Part shown: positions 46,001 to 58,700 of the stretch, piece after piece | Layout: each line of letters begins with the position of its first letter | How positions within the stretch are numbered: position 1 is the stretch's first letter | Assembly (NCBI GenBank): GCA_037447655.1 | Contig: JBBHKE010002568.1 | Location: 320,711-380,710, forward strand | Direction of reading: 5' to 3' | DNA: 60,000 bases | Source: Zygnema cylindricum | Taxonomy: Eukaryota > Streptophyta > Zygnematophyceae > Zygnematales > Zygnemataceae | Notes under the pieces: model-generated | Seen by the model: the letters and a program-made list of their open reading frames with translations, nothing else | What the model was told of the DNA's origin: nothing | The model's database searches: none | Made by a program: the position numbers and the translations under genes

Positions 46001-49000
46001 ATTGATATTAATAACTCTATTTAATCAAGTGGCTCAGAATGAGCCACGTCACAAAACATCGTTCAGAGTAGTTAGCTCCAATAAAGGTTTAACGCTAATA
46101 ATCCACTTGCTCTAATAGCGATGGGTGGTGTAGTAAAGTTAATAGCATGCATACTTGTGCGGCAGAGATTGGGATGGACACAATGCAATGTGCTTAACGG
46201 GATTTTTTTTTTCTTTTTTACTTCTGAGCAGTAGGGAAGATCCCTGGTTTGCTGCTCTTGGTCGGAAATGCCTTCACTTTACATGGAGCGCCAGAGGAGC
46301 CATTTCCCTTGAGGTTTGTGCCTTTCCTGTAATTCTATTGAATGCATAAATTAAGATAGAACATAAAACCAGTATATATGTATATCTGATCCAGAGCTAC
46401 CTTTATATGACCAAAGTTTGTTGAGCTTTTGGTATTTAGTCTCTCAGCTGAAAGATAAGGTGCATCCTCCATTAATTGACAAAATTTCATGTTAAGCTAC
46501 AGGGTCCATCGTCATTAGTGTTAATAATAATAATGATAGCTTGTGCCTTTTCTTTTACTGGAAGTGAAATCGTAGTGTTAATAACACTATCTAAGGACAG
46601 CAATCCACACGTCAGCCCATCCTAAAACGGTATTATTGATAGTAGTTTCGCTTTATTATTAATAATTCCTTTAACTAATAGCGATGAAGAATGTAATTTC
46701 AGCTGCCAAAGTGCACTTCATCCCCGTCTTCCTGACGATGCTTTTCAAATCTCTGTCTCTGTTTTCTTAGTCACTCGTATGATTTAGAACACTTTTGAAC
46801 CCTTTTTGTGTGCTCCACACTATCTATGAATTGAGGGGTATTTAATCTGGAAAATGTGTCTTTAATTTGGTCTGTATTAACAAAGACAGCAAATATGTGA
46901 GTGTTGCCTATCGAACAGGTTTGCTGATAATCTATATGTATCGTTTCGAAGGGTCTCGATAATCGATATATTGAGACACTGGGTTCCTCTGTGAATTATA
47001 GCAACTTATTAATATTGAGATTGCGATATCATCATATCCGTAAAATTATTTCTGTGCTATTCGTACATTTTGTTTCTCAAGCTGTTGGAGCTCAGTACCA
47101 TATGCTACCTTACCATAAGAATTCCCGAAATCCCGTAGGAAAGGATTTTTGTGTACCAAATGTTTGACTTTGTACCTGGAAATTTATTTTTCGTATTTTG
47201 TATGCAGAATTTACGTCCAACCAAGTATTTAGTTAAAAAAAATTACGAGTTAACTTTCTATACCAGTTTCCATACACTTATCGGTCAGATCAGCTCGTCG
47301 ATAATTTGATATATGTTATTACTATATAACGACTTCGATTTCGATTGTTACGCAACACTAACAATTACACATTTTGTTTACTCAATCCACGTTGCATATA
47401 TGTATTGTAAGTTTAAGCAACATTTCTCTGTTAAGAGCCCCTCAGTTCCTTAGTACTGATTCATGAAACAATAGCCATCCGGGGAGAAAATATTTCAAGT
47501 AAACTGGACCTGATTTCTAATTCTTTTCTGGTTTTAATGGGAACTTTCTCTTGTTTATGGTCAGGGTTTGGGTTTGGAGGTGGTAGAATCGGTAAAAGAT
47601 GCTGATTTTATATTGGCTCATGGCACTGAAGCGTTGGGATTAGCCGGTGGAGGAAGCAAAGCTGTCCCGTTGACCGAGCTTGAAATTTTACTCGAAGAAG
47701 CTTCAAAGCTACCAAAAAAAATTCCTATGATTGTTGCAAATCCTGATATGGTGACTGTTGAAGTTCGAGCTTTAAGAGTCATGCCAGGTGAGTGACAGTT
47801 TTTGCAAACAGGGGAAGGATTTTTTGTAAAGATGCTTATCGGGGACGACATCCTGATGTTCGGTAGGCGACAATTTTGGAAGGGTCGATTTTTGATATAC
47901 CAACGTGGTATATCGGAATCGCAATAGATCGTGATTAATCGGTGACAAAATCCCGATAAAACAAATACCTTTGAAGCTTGATTTCAGAGCCTGTATGGCA
48001 GTGCAATTTCTGTGAATTTTTGATATCCTATATTGTGGATTACACTTGTATCATACTTTACGTACGGTTTTTCCTATACATGTCAGACGTTGAAACTTTG
48101 TTAAATGTTTCATGATTCTACACATGAAGTGTGTATTAGACGTACATTACGTGTAAGTAGACACATGTAATAAGGTACGCATATATTGTATTTGTCTGTC
48201 AATTATGGCCAATCATCGCGATTCTGATAATCATAGACATCGAGGCGTTCTCGATATCTATAAATATCGATATCATGAAATATTGTCTCTTGGTTTTCGT
48301 TGGATATGCATCACTTATTTTTTTTTTTTTTTTGAGATTTCGGGGGTCCTTTGTTGCTATTTTTGTATAGGTTCTAATTTTGTGGTTAGTGGGGAATGGT
48401 TATTCAGGTACTCTAGGGCTCAAGTACGAGGAGTTAGGAGGGGAAGTTCAGTGGATGGGTAAACCTGGTCCGGTACTATTCTTGACTTTTCCCCTTGGTA
48501 TTGTTATCTCTTTGTCAATAATGTTATATGAAGATTTTGGTTCCATTCCGTTTTCAGTTTTATTTCCGTTTTGTTTTTTTGTCTTGTTGTCATTTTCATT
48601 TTCATTTGCGCTTTTTTGATGTTTTTTTTTTTTTTTTTTTTGTCTTGTTGTCTTTTTTATTTTCATTTGCGCTTTTTTGATGTTTTTTTTTTTCTTTTTT
48701 TTTCCACATTCAGTTTCGTTTTCATTTATGCCTTTTTTTTGTTTGTTTTTATTTTTGAGTTTTTCGTTTCTGGTTTTCCCGCTTTCATTTTCTTTTTCTA
48801 TTTGTCTTTGTTGCTTTTCCTTCTTAGACAAATGGATTCCTTTGACGGTTTTCAAATGAGAACTAATTTAGATCTCTCCGAAACATGCATGTATTTCAGT
48901 ACTTGACAACGTCCCCATTTCATAAACATTTGATTATTACCATTTTTTTTTTAAATTGTTTTTAAACAGATCATATATCGGGCAGCTTTGGAAATGTCCG

Positions 49001-49224
49001 GTATCCCACCTGAAAAAAGTATTGCCGTTGGAGACTCTCTTCACCATGATGTGAGAGGAGCTATAAATGGGAATATTGAAAGTGTTTTTGTAGCCGGGGG
49101 AATTCACGCCGATGAACTAAAAATAAAAGAACACGGAGAGTCACCGGATTTAAAATCTCTTGAAGCTTTGATTCAAGCTCAGAATGCAAAACCGACTTAC
49201 GTGGTTCCTAGTTTCATGTGGTAA
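43052..49224 (+). CDS. HAD-superfamily phosphatase-like protein (subfamily IIA, plant type), spliced
   Basis: The product belongs to the HAD-SF-IIA-hyp4-like family, close to the Arabidopsis At5g10460 type. Substrate unknown. The solid exons are 44,531-44,632, 45,423-45,492, 45,659-45,818, 46,232-46,313, 47,565-47,787, 48,408-48,472 and 48,970-49,224. They give 318 residues with every junction GT-AG and in phase. HAD motif I is LLDQFGVLHDG; the second motif Asp is replaced by Phe, as in family members with D-x-[WF]-G. Motif II is ISNSS, motif III Lys lies near WMGKPG, and motif IV is VGDSLHHDVRG. An optional first exon (43,052-43,280, strong donor GTAAGT) joins in frame to 44,505 and adds a Ser/Arg-rich leader like a chloroplast or mitochondrial transit peptide, for 403 residues in total. 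Introns hold several MITEs. The core exons are near certain; the leader exon is inference. Confidence 0.88.
43304..43513. mobile_element. TA-type MITE in HAD intron 1 (first)
   Basis: The left end CACAGGCCATCGCTATGAGAG and right end CTCTAGTAGCGGTGGGCAGTG pair as inverted repeats. TA is present only on the right. It starts 24 bp after the proposed splice donor at 43,281. The apparent coding tail that continues to 43,321 is therefore MITE sequence. Confidence 0.62.
43521..43726. mobile_element. TA-flanked MITE in HAD intron 1 (second)
   Basis: The ends are CTCTGCCCATCGTTATTAGCG and CTCTAATAGCGATAGGAGTG between TA dinucleotides, 206 bp. It lies only 7 bp from the preceding MITE. It shares ATGATTTTCGACCAGAAAAAGTCG-like sequence with 23,928-23,952. 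Confidence 0.7.
43791..43826. repeat. TTTTA microsatellite
   Basis: About seven tandem TTTTA units in HAD intron 1. Confidence 0.8.
45098..45314. mobile_element. Type M1 MITE in HAD intron 2
   Basis: The left end CCGTGTATCTCTGCAAG and right end GCTAATAATGATACATGATG are a decayed M1 pair. M1 interior motifs GATCTGACGGTTGCGATTGG and ACATGTGTGCACAAAGAAAA are present. The left terminus has lost two bases. Confidence 0.6.
45933..46130. mobile_element. TA-flanked MITE, type M5, in HAD intron 4
   Basis: It begins CACCACCCATGTTTATTAGAG and ends CTCTAATAGCGATGGGTGGTG between TA dinucleotides, 198 bp. A GTGGCTC...GAGCCAC inverted pair lies at its centre. A close relative is at 55,358-55,564 in the GDPD gene. 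Confidence 0.75.
46500..46693. mobile_element. TA-flanked MITE in HAD intron 5
   Basis: It begins CAGGGTCCATCGTCATTAGTG and ends CTAATAGCGATGAAGAATG between TA dinucleotides, 194 bp. Diverged member of the same superfamily. Confidence 0.62.
46899..47360. mobile_element. hAT derivative in HAD intron 5
   Basis: The termini GAGTGTTGCCTATCGA and (complement of the right end) TAGTGTTGCGTAACAATCG resemble the hAT family at 16,256 and 29,268. ATCGATATA motifs occur near the left end. There is no transposase and no clear 8-bp duplication. Confidence 0.5.
48581..48715. repeat. T-rich tandem duplication in HAD intron 7
   Basis: GTCTTGTTGTC, TTTTCATTTGCGCTTTTTTG and ATG followed by a long T run occur twice in tandem within a pyrimidine-rich intron. 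Confidence 0.65.
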
Positions 49225-51450
49225 GCTCGTTTTTAAACAAATTCGTGTAAGAGATTCGTGTAAGAGGTTTGTATAAGAGATTCGTGTAAGAGGTTTGTAT
49301 GAGATTGGGAGGTTTCCGTTTTTTTGTTTTGTTTTTCTGGTCAAAAACTATTTGTGAAATCAGTTGCAATTTTTTTTTATTTTTTTCCAAGAAAGGTATT
49401 TTTGAGGTATTTGTCCAATCCAAAACATTAAGTGTCACTTTGTTTGTGAAAGTGAACCAAATATACATAATATAATTTGTTGAGGTAATTTGCAGTAATA
49501 TTAGATTATATTTTTTTTTCAAAAGATGCAACATTTGATGAAATTCAAAACATTGTAGTGTAATCTACGAACTTGTACAATCTACAAATTGAAATCCTAA
49601 TGTGAGATACCCCTTTTTGAGGTTTTTTTCTTTTCCTTGATTCGTTTTTTATGAGTCGGACACCTGCTCTCTCTTTTAAAGTCTCTGTTTTTAATTTTGT
49701 TCAATTTTTGTTTTACACGAATTGTGGAGATCTTGAACGGTATGAGTATGGTAGGTAAGTCGATTTTTAAGGGTTGGGATTGTCCTTTTGGACAATGTTA
49801 ATAATTTTTGAAAGGCTTTAATCCATAGTTCAAATGTGGGAAAATAATTCGAAAAGCTATGTGTGATTACGCCATACTATACAAGTATTATACCATATAT
49901 AGTGCATATATACATATATTCTTATATACATGCACATATATACACTATATATAGCGTATATAGCAGTTCAGTATGGGAAAACTTATATAGGGTTTCCAAT
50001 TTTTTTCTACATTGGACTTTTAGGGTTTTTTGTGAAGTATTCCTTACTCCATTTGTCACTTCAATTTTGGTCTCCATTAACTTCGTGATGCTGTCGTCTA
50101 TCGTGTCTTTTCTTAATTCATGTCATATGGAATTCTTGGGATGGCACAACATTTAGTGTGGCTGACAGTAACTGCATTTCTATGCAGCTGTTTTTAAGTG
50201 GTATTTTGGAATAAGATAGTAAAATGCTTAAAGATTAAGGGTGTGTACACCGCTTTTCCGATTTCCAATGGGTTCACTACCGTTCACTATTGATAATATT
50301 TCTGATTTGGTATTTTTCAATGTTTAGATTCGACTTTGTGACACAATAAGAAGCGATTCAATCTATTACGGAAAATCGGAGTACCTCTATGCTATGTTAA
50401 CTCTCAGTTGAACTGCAAATTACAAAAGCTTTAAGCAGATTTTTAGTATTTCTTTTTTAGGTGTACAAACAAGCATATTTATGTAGTGCTTATGTTATTT
50501 TTAGTATATCAACTACCGTAAAATAAGTTTTCATGTGAATTTTGTTTAAGTTGTTGTTGTTATTATTTTTTTTGTTTGTTTTATGATTAAATGCTAGTAT
50601 TAATATGCAAGTTTTTTTTTTGTAATACAGTTTGATCTTTACTAAACAAAATGAATTGACATACATACTTTTTGTTAAGAGTTATTTTTATACGTGGATA
50701 TTTTTTTTTTCAACTAAGAAACAAACATTTTATTAAAAACCTTGCCTGGTAAAACGCCGCTCTAACATTCGAACAAACCTTAAAGCATTCTTAAATTTAA
50801 TACATTCTTAATATAAAATGCATATAATACAAAACGTTTAAAAACAAAAAAGAAAAAACAAATAAGCCACTTATTTTACAATATCTCAATATGGACGAAA
50901 ATTGCTTGCCCTTTTCCTCGATAAGGTTTGCCCCTTTTCCTCGATATATTATGTACCCTACAACGGTTCTTCCACTACCGACAACATTTCTTTACTTCTG
51001 AATAGTTCAAGTCACTTAACCACCGGATCCACTTATTACAGTATATTCTAAGGTAAGTAAAAAGAGCACCCTTTCCTTTGATGGAGTATGAACTTTTCCG
51101 CAAAAACGGTGAAGTTCTTACATTGTGAAATACATAGATTTTATTTTTTACATCGGTTCATTTACTCAGCCACTGAATCCAATCACTTATGTACAATATG
51201 AAACGGAGGAAGTGATCTTTTTATTTTCTATGCGCTTTGCAAGAGCGGTTAGATTAGATTTTTGCATTACGACTACAATTTTTTAAAGTTGTTGTTTGAA
51301 CCAATCAGCCACTAATAAATCCATTATTTTGTCACGGATCAGTACGGTCAAACGCTGCTGACATCATGCACTAATCGTATCAAGAAATACGTGCAGCCCA
51401 TATTGTACGTCCAAAATACCGGTCCCACATTGTACGTCACAGATACAGTA
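49225..51450. other. Intergenic spacer between the HAD and GDPD genes
   Basis: The first 80 bp after the HAD stop repeat AAGAGRTTYGTGT four to five times, probably in the 3' UTR. The rest is AT-rich with a TATATA-rich stretch at 49,890-49,960. No gene is recognised. Confidence 0.5.
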
Positions 51451-51780
51451 CACCGTGTATCGCTATGCGATACACGCTGTCCGTACGTTCGTACCAGAGT
51501 AAAGGAAAAGTATAGTTTTAGACCAGCAGCATATTTCCTGCATTTTTCCAGTTTCCAGCATTCAGCACAATTTCAGGCTACGTGGACGTTTCCAGGGGAC
51601 GACCGTACGGAAGGAGGCCCCGTTATCTAATAAACTTTCTTCCGCCCACACTTGCCAGATAAAAAATCCAACGGTTGCGATGGAAAGTTAAGACCCTCAC
51701 CTTCCAATTGGCAGTTTCAAAAGTACAATCTGACTAGTGTGCACGGAGGATAAAGCTGACTTAAGTGGCGCAATACAGTA
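51451..51780. repeat. M1 MITE fragments
   Basis: A near-perfect palindrome, CACCGTGTATCGC-TAT-GCGATACACGCTG (51,451-51,479), joins the two M1 terminal repeats with nothing between them. At 51,640-51,775 an internal part of M1 (CCACACTTGCC through GTGTGCACGGAGG and TTAAGTGGCG) lies without ends. Confidence 0.55.
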
Positions 51781-51981
51781 CACCGTGTATTGCTATTAGT
51801 GTTAACGTTTTTTCCTCCACTTAAAACATCATTTCTCCGTACATGATTGTCGGATTTTCAATTTGAAACCGCCAATCGGAAGCTGAGAATGTTATCTTTC
51901 AATCGCAACCGTCAGATCCAAAATCCGAGAAGTGTGTACGGATAAAAGATGTTTTAAGAGAAGAAGAAAACATGAACACTA

Positions 51982-52180
51982 CACCGCGAATCGTTATTAG
52001 CGTTATGAACTCTATATCGGCGCCCCAAAATTTTGACATTAATACCTTAAATAGAATAAATTACACTATTTAAAGACATGGACCATAATCTGCCGCGTCT
52101 CCCGGTACTAAATTAGAATAAATGACGCTAATTTTTTCTTTACACTAATAATTTCTCAACGCTAATAACGATTCGCGGTG
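51982..52180. mobile_element. TA-flanked M2 MITE nested in M1
   Basis: It begins CACCGCGAATCGTTATTAGCG and ends CGCTAATAACGATTCGCGGTG, 199 bp. The terminal repeats are perfect over about 20 bp, suggesting it is younger than its host element. The interior GACATGGACCATAATCTGCC matches (inverted) the copy at 16,499-16,696. Confidence 0.8.
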
Positions 52181-52195
52181 TACTGTAATGTAGTA

Positions 52196-52417
52196 CACCG
52201 CCAATCGTTATAAGCGTGTAAGCTTTTTTAGCGTATACGAATAATTAGCGTGGTTTACGCTAATTGGGAATTTGAAAATTTTCGAAGAAATCGTCTATTC
52301 TAATTAGGAATTACCGAATTAGGGGTTTTTTAAATAGTGTAGATAATTCTATTTGAGAATAAAAAAAAAAAAGCGGGACGGAATTAGCGTACACAACGCT
52401 AATAACGATTGGCGGTG
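52196..52417. mobile_element. TA-flanked M3 MITE nested in M1
   Basis: It begins CACCGCCAATCGTTATAAGCG and ends CGCTAATAACGATTGGCGGTG between TA dinucleotides, 222 bp. Confidence 0.78.
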
Positions 52418-52746
52418 TAGCGATTCACGGTATACTATATATAGCTATGATACGGAATATTCGCACGGTATGCTGATTTCATGCGAAATCCATACGAAAT
52501 TATCCGCACTTTTTTAGAACATTGGCTCAAACTTCAAACTTAAACAAAGTTAAGCTTCAACAGTGTTGGCAGTGTTGGAAGGAAGAAAGAATCATATGGT
52601 GAACTGATGAGGTGTCATTTTTATCTTTTGATTGAATCTGTTTAGAGAATGCCATTTTTACCATTTTTTTTCATCAGCCGGAAACTGTGATGACACTCAT
52701 AGGTCAATATCTCTCTTAAAGCCTGTTCTGTGCTTAGAGTTTTTCT

Positions 52747-55700
52747 ATGTCAAAGATGGTTCAGAAACATAATCCATTTCTACTGCAGTCTCTGATACCT
52801 TTAATAGTGTTGGTCAGCATAGGAGCAAATGGAGAGCAAGAGTTGCATTCACATTCTTTGACTTCAGCAGCAACTTTGAAGGAAGGGAAAAAATGTATGT
52901 TTTATGTTTTAAACAAAAATGTAGTTCGTATCTTGATAAATAAGACTGTTTCTCCATTGTAAGAAGTTGAAGTTAATAGAATAAGAGATGACAAGGAATG
53001 ATTTGGTTCTGCAGAGAGGAATGGAATTTTTTTGTTGAATTAGAATTGTCAAAATTACGCTGTAACTTTTTTTTTTTTTAAAGTGAGTTGTATCAAAGGA
53101 ACACTATGTGTTACAAAATATAATGCTAATCACACCAATGTTGGGGAATACACTGTGAATCGATATTAGAGTGAAGAAGTATATACACTGAGGTTCACTA
53201 TTTTAGCATTACTGATTCTGATTTAGGTCTGGGCTACGCGGATGATTTTTTGACCGCTCAGAAATCAATTTTATGAACGGAAAAATTAGTATTAGTTACG
53301 CTATTTCATGTTTAGAATTAAAAAAAAACTGGCGTATAACTAGTGTTTTTAACTCCAAAAGCGATTCGTGGTGTAGTGCGCAAAGCACAATTAGCATGGT
53401 TTAGGTCAATTAAACAGACAAAGCCCTAGCTAAATATGCCGAAAGAAAGTCATATAAAAGACCTGAAAAGACCCTGAAAAAGTCCCCAAAAAAAAAGCCT
53501 AATAGTGTGGTATGATATCATGTGGTATAGTGGAATTTTGCATTAATATCTGATAATAAGACAGCGTTGGAAGAAGAATGGCTCAAAATATCGTTTGTGG
53601 CGATGATGGCATTATTTTGAGGGTGAATTTATCATTTTTTTGGGCAAGCAGGCTTGACATCATCAAATCATATGACACTGTTGATTTTTACTTAGTTAAC
53701 CTTGTACGGTCATTTTACAAAAATTACACGACGTAAGGGTCTCGTCTATCAATGGGCTATAAAGAAAAAAGAGTTTTAAGTGGTGAAAAAAACACTGTCA
53801 TAAAGTAGGGATACATTGTGTAGCAGGTCAGTGTTAAAGAGGGCTCTGTTTGTAATAAGGGAAGGGTCACTAGTGAGGTTTGTTAGTAGACATTAGGAAT
53901 TCTACACTGTATAGGGCAAAAAAAATACAAGTTTGTCACTATCTGGCAAAATAAAGGGGGAAAAAAGCTACAAGTTTGTCACTATCTGACAAAATAAAGG
54001 GGACAAAAAGTACAAGTTTACAAACTTAATATGTTATTTTTAGCAGGCAATGGGGCTATTAATTACTGTGTGATGGGGACCAAAGGTTGGGTTACTTGTG
54101 TTTCCAGATACGGAAACGGCAAAAGATCGGCCTATTGTGATTGGTCATCGGGGCTCGTGTGGCATGTTCCCGGAACATACGATGGAGAGTTACCGCCATG
54201 CCATTATGCAAGGAGTCGACTTCATTGAATGTGATGTTGTCATGTATGCATTTGAACAAGAACTTCATTCAATTTACTTGTATTATTAAAAGATTTATTT
54301 GTATGAAACTTGCGTCCTTAGTTCTGGTTTAACTCCCCACTTGGATAGTATCTTTGCATTCACTTCAGTTATCGCGTGTATTCCATATTTGTTCGGTAGG
54401 CTATTTGGGATTATTTGATACGTTGAGATTATTTGAAATTTTGAACAATGGCTGTGTCATTATCACCGAGTGAATTTACACTACAAATTGGAACACCAGA
54501 TGTCAACTCGTATATGTTGAAAATAAGACTTTTATTTTAATAGTTTGCACGTTTTCATCAATAGTGGAAGTACATGAAGAAGTCTACACTAAATAAAACT
54601 TCGTATTCTCAACGTTATTTGTCATGCCTACCTTTACACTAGCATTTCCCCTTCGCCAAAGCCTGACTGGATAATTGCTGCATTGTTGTTAAAGTCAAAC
54701 TGCTTGGTAGCTGCAGATATGCGGCAGCTTTCAATGCTTAAGGAATGATGGCTTGAGTTGAGCATAAATTTGTGTAAGAATAGGGATAGGTTGCGGTTAA
54801 ATAAACACTTCTCTAGCGTACATAGTTTATACTGTAGTTGAGTCCATTGTACGACTTCTCTAGTGAATTTATTTTGTACTGTGATCGAGTCCATTGGACG
54901 ACAGGACAAAGGATGGAGAACCTATTTGTCGCCATGAGCCCAACATCATTGAGACCACGGATGTTTTAAGTCACCCTGAATTTGCATCTCGACGAAGAAA
55001 TCTGACCATTGATGGAGAGGAGATGGACGGCTTTTTCACCGTTGACTTCACTCTAGAGGAAATCAAGCATTTACGAGGTCAGAGATGATGGATGGGTGTC
55101 TTTTACCTTCCATTTTTGTAATAAAACTTTGCATATCCACATGGTATTGTTCGTTACATTCAAGAGTTTTGTCCTACGAGCAGTCATAAAATTGTCATTT
55201 TGTAGTGTAAAGAATCAAGGTCCTGAAGCATATGCAAAGCATTGCAAAGATTGAAATAGCATTTACAGTAGCATGTTTATGAAATTTATTTCCTTTTTTG
55301 GAGATGTATACAAAAATAGAGTAAAGGAGTGCAAAGATTGAAATGGCCTCTCTGGTAAACCGCCCATTGCTATTAGTGTCAATCACTCTAATTCCGAGTA
55401 GTGTTTTTTTGACCCGAAATCATAAATTAGTGTTAATAAAAGTATTTAAGTACGTCGCCCAAAATAAGCCACGTTGCAACATGTGATTTAGTGTAATTAG
55501 TTCTATAACAGTGTTAATAATGTACTAGCTAATAATTCACTGACTCTAATACCGATGGGCGGTGTAGCATGTTTATGACGATATTATGCATCTCTCTTTT
55601 TTTCTTTCCCTTTTTTCTTTTCCTTTTTTTTTTCCTTTTTTTCTTCTGTTGAAACCGTCAATATGTCGCCAGCTGTGCAGAGGCTCAAGTTTCGAGACTT

Positions 55701-58700
55701 GTCTTATGATGGTCTCTTTGAAATCCCAACTTTGAAGGAATATTTTGCGATTGCTCAGAGCCCCGAGTGGAATCGAACTGTTGGTGTATACCCGGAAACA
55801 AAGGTAAAATCTTGAAATGTTTGCATGAACTTTAAATAAAATCAAACCTTTGAAATCTCGAATTTAAGACTGGAATATTTTCAACGTTCCAACTGCTATT
55901 TTAAGTTGTTTTTTTTTCGAGGGATGCGTGTTTAAGGCTTGTTGTTATGTTTATATTGTAGGCTGGCAAGATAAAAGCACCTATTTTTCTTTGCCAAAAT
56001 CCTTTCCCCTTTTTATGTTCTTTTTTATCACCTGTCCTTGGTTTGACTAGAACATGAGTGAGGAGTTGTGAACCCAAAGCCAGTGGATGTTTGTATCATA
56101 TCTTTCCTCTTTTTCTCTCCCTCTCTCTCCTCCTTCCGCTCCCTCTCCTTCTTCCTTTCCCTCTTATTCTCTCCCTCCCCCACACTCTCTCCGTCCCTCC
56201 GTTTACCTCTCTCTCTCCTTCTCTCCCTTCCTCTGTCTCCGCTCCTGTCCTCTGCCTCTCCCTCTTTATCGAAATCTCAAATTCCTGCTATCAGAAATAC
56301 TCGCTATTAGTTTTAATTGCAAGTAAAGGCATATTTGTATCCATTGAGATGACCCTCTTTTTTCAATATGACAGAAAAAGTTAAAATAATTTTGTGTTTT
56401 CTCACATAAAATTAATTATGTGTTTGCAGCGTCCCACCTGGCACAAGAGCCTCGGATTGAAGATAGAGGACAAGTTATTGGAAGCATTAAAAACTGCCGG
56501 TTTTTCCGATAAAAGTTCCGTCTTTTTGCAGTCATTTGAAGCAAGCAGTTTACGGTATCTCCGTAATGTATCACAGTGGAAACTGGTACAGTTGTTGAAT
56601 GATGATTGGGATCAGGTACATAACTTGCTTTTTTACATAAGTTTGCTAATTTACAAAACTTGTGTTTGTACATAACTTCCTTTTTCTACATAACTTTGCT
56701 GACTTACATAACTTTTCTTTCTTACAAAACTTGTTTTTTTAAATAACTTGCTGTGTTGTTATATGAAACTCTAGTTATATGGTTATGCTGAAGGCACTTT
56801 TCTAAGCACTTATTCAAATTTTTTAAGGTCGATATTTATATTTAAATGTAAGGAAGAAGTCACAAGCTAGTTATTATTAAAGATGTTCACCGAAGTGGAT
56901 GATCCATATCATGAACATTTATGCCTTGTTCACGTCATTTAAATGGTTTTGGAATCGTTGAGGATATGAGAGTTAGACACATATTTTAGTTTAAGGGAGA
57001 AAACGTCAAGTGGCCTGTACAGTAAATTGAGGGGTAAGAATTTTTTTTTCCATATGAAGGTCAAAAAAGGAAACTCTTTGTATACCCAGTGAAGAAGCTT
57101 GCCACTCGACAAAGAAAATAACAGTTATTAGTTCTATGTCCCGTTTCTTTTCTTGTTTCCTTTTCCCTTTTTTTCAACGCCAATTGTTCTATATCCACAA
57201 TTGCTTGATACCTTAGACGTTTTCGCAACAAAAAAATCCTTTCATTTGGGGAATCTGGTGAAAAATAATTGCATCGGTTTCAAATTCCTTTTGAAAATGT
57301 TGGATAACATGTTAACTGCCTGATATACGACAAAGGATAATACCGATTAGTACATTATTCTTAAACATAAGAATATTAGTATATATATATATATATATCG
57401 ACATATGTTGGTATATATTGGTATATATTAGTATATATTAGTACATGTTAGTAATACATTAGTATATTCTAATAACTTTATAATTATCTAGTTTTATATG
57501 TTTATTATTATGCCTGATATTATGTCTCTATACTTCCATGGTGCAGCCAAATACCCTCTTTCCAATGATTAACGATGGAAAAAAACACACTACTGGAGAA
57601 CTGCTCGACGAAATTGCATTATGGGCCGATGCTATTGGTCCTTCAAAAGACAGTATTGTCCCTATTAATGTTACAACCAATAAAATTTTGCCAGCAACAA
57701 AGCTTGTCGAAGAGGCCCATGCCCGAGGATTAGAGGTTCATGCCTATACATTTCGAAATGAATACATGTTTTTGGCCTTCGACTATGGGCAGGTAAGACT
57801 GTGACTCTGTTTTAAGGTGATTTAAATTAGTTTTCAAGTTTTTGATTGATTCTTTATGAAGATTTTTTTTTTTTCTGTTGTTGTACCGCCAGGGAAAAGG
57901 TTTTATTTTTTGATGGCTGGTTCTCAGGCATGGAGACGATGAAAACTTGTGTAAATTTGTGTTTTTGGTTAGGCTCTTGTGAAGACTTTTCAAGCATGTT
58001 GTTGCCTTTGGCTACACTAGAATTTGAATATGCATTAAAAGGCTTTATTTCATGGCATTATGTCGGTAAAGATGAGCTATAATGGTATTGGTTTTTCAAC
58101 TTGATGTTGCTATCTTTTGCCTATCATTTTTTTTATGTGTTTCTAAATTTAAGTGTTTTTATTTATAAGTGCTGTACCAGTCAGGATTATACCAACTGGG
58201 AAGTCGAGTCATGTTTTATTTTTGCAGGACCCATATAAGGAGTATGATCTGTTTATTGATGATCTCCACTTGGATGGATTCTTTACCGATTTTCCTGCGA
58301 CAGCCGTAAGATTTCTGAGTAAGATTTCAGTTCACTGTATTGTGTATCATTATTAGAGTGAATAACACTTTATCAGTGCCCCTAAATTGTACCTGTGAAC
58401 CTAAAATAGAATTAAGAATACTTTATTGTTTTTTTCTTAACGGTAATTCTTTTAATGGTTCAAAAAGAGCCACGCCGTTCTAAACTGAATGAGAATTAGT
58501 AACACTGACATAAACCCCTCGCTAATAATTTTGTTAATACAATTCACTGTGTAGTCTTTTTCATTTTTTGCGAAATGCAAATTGTTTGTCTCTAGTGTTT
58601 GCTTTTGCCATTTCCATATATGTTTTACCTTTGTTTTGGGCATTTTCTGCCCAGGAAAATGAAAGTTTCTCTAAGTTTTTGTTTCAAGGCTCTGGTGGAC

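Larger units (their letters stand above)
51781..52432. mobile_element. TA-flanked M1 MITE carrying two nested MITEs
   Basis: The outer M1 begins CACCGTGTATTGCTATTAGTG and ends near GCGATTCACGGTA. It is interrupted at AACAC-TA by an M2 unit (51,982-52,180) and, 14 bp later, by an M3 unit (52,196-52,417). Each insert is bordered by TA. Confidence 0.75.

Noticed and set aside
48448-48906. Lys/Phe-rich ORFs on both strands in the HAD intron
   Set aside because: They are the product of T-rich intron sequence with a tandem duplication.
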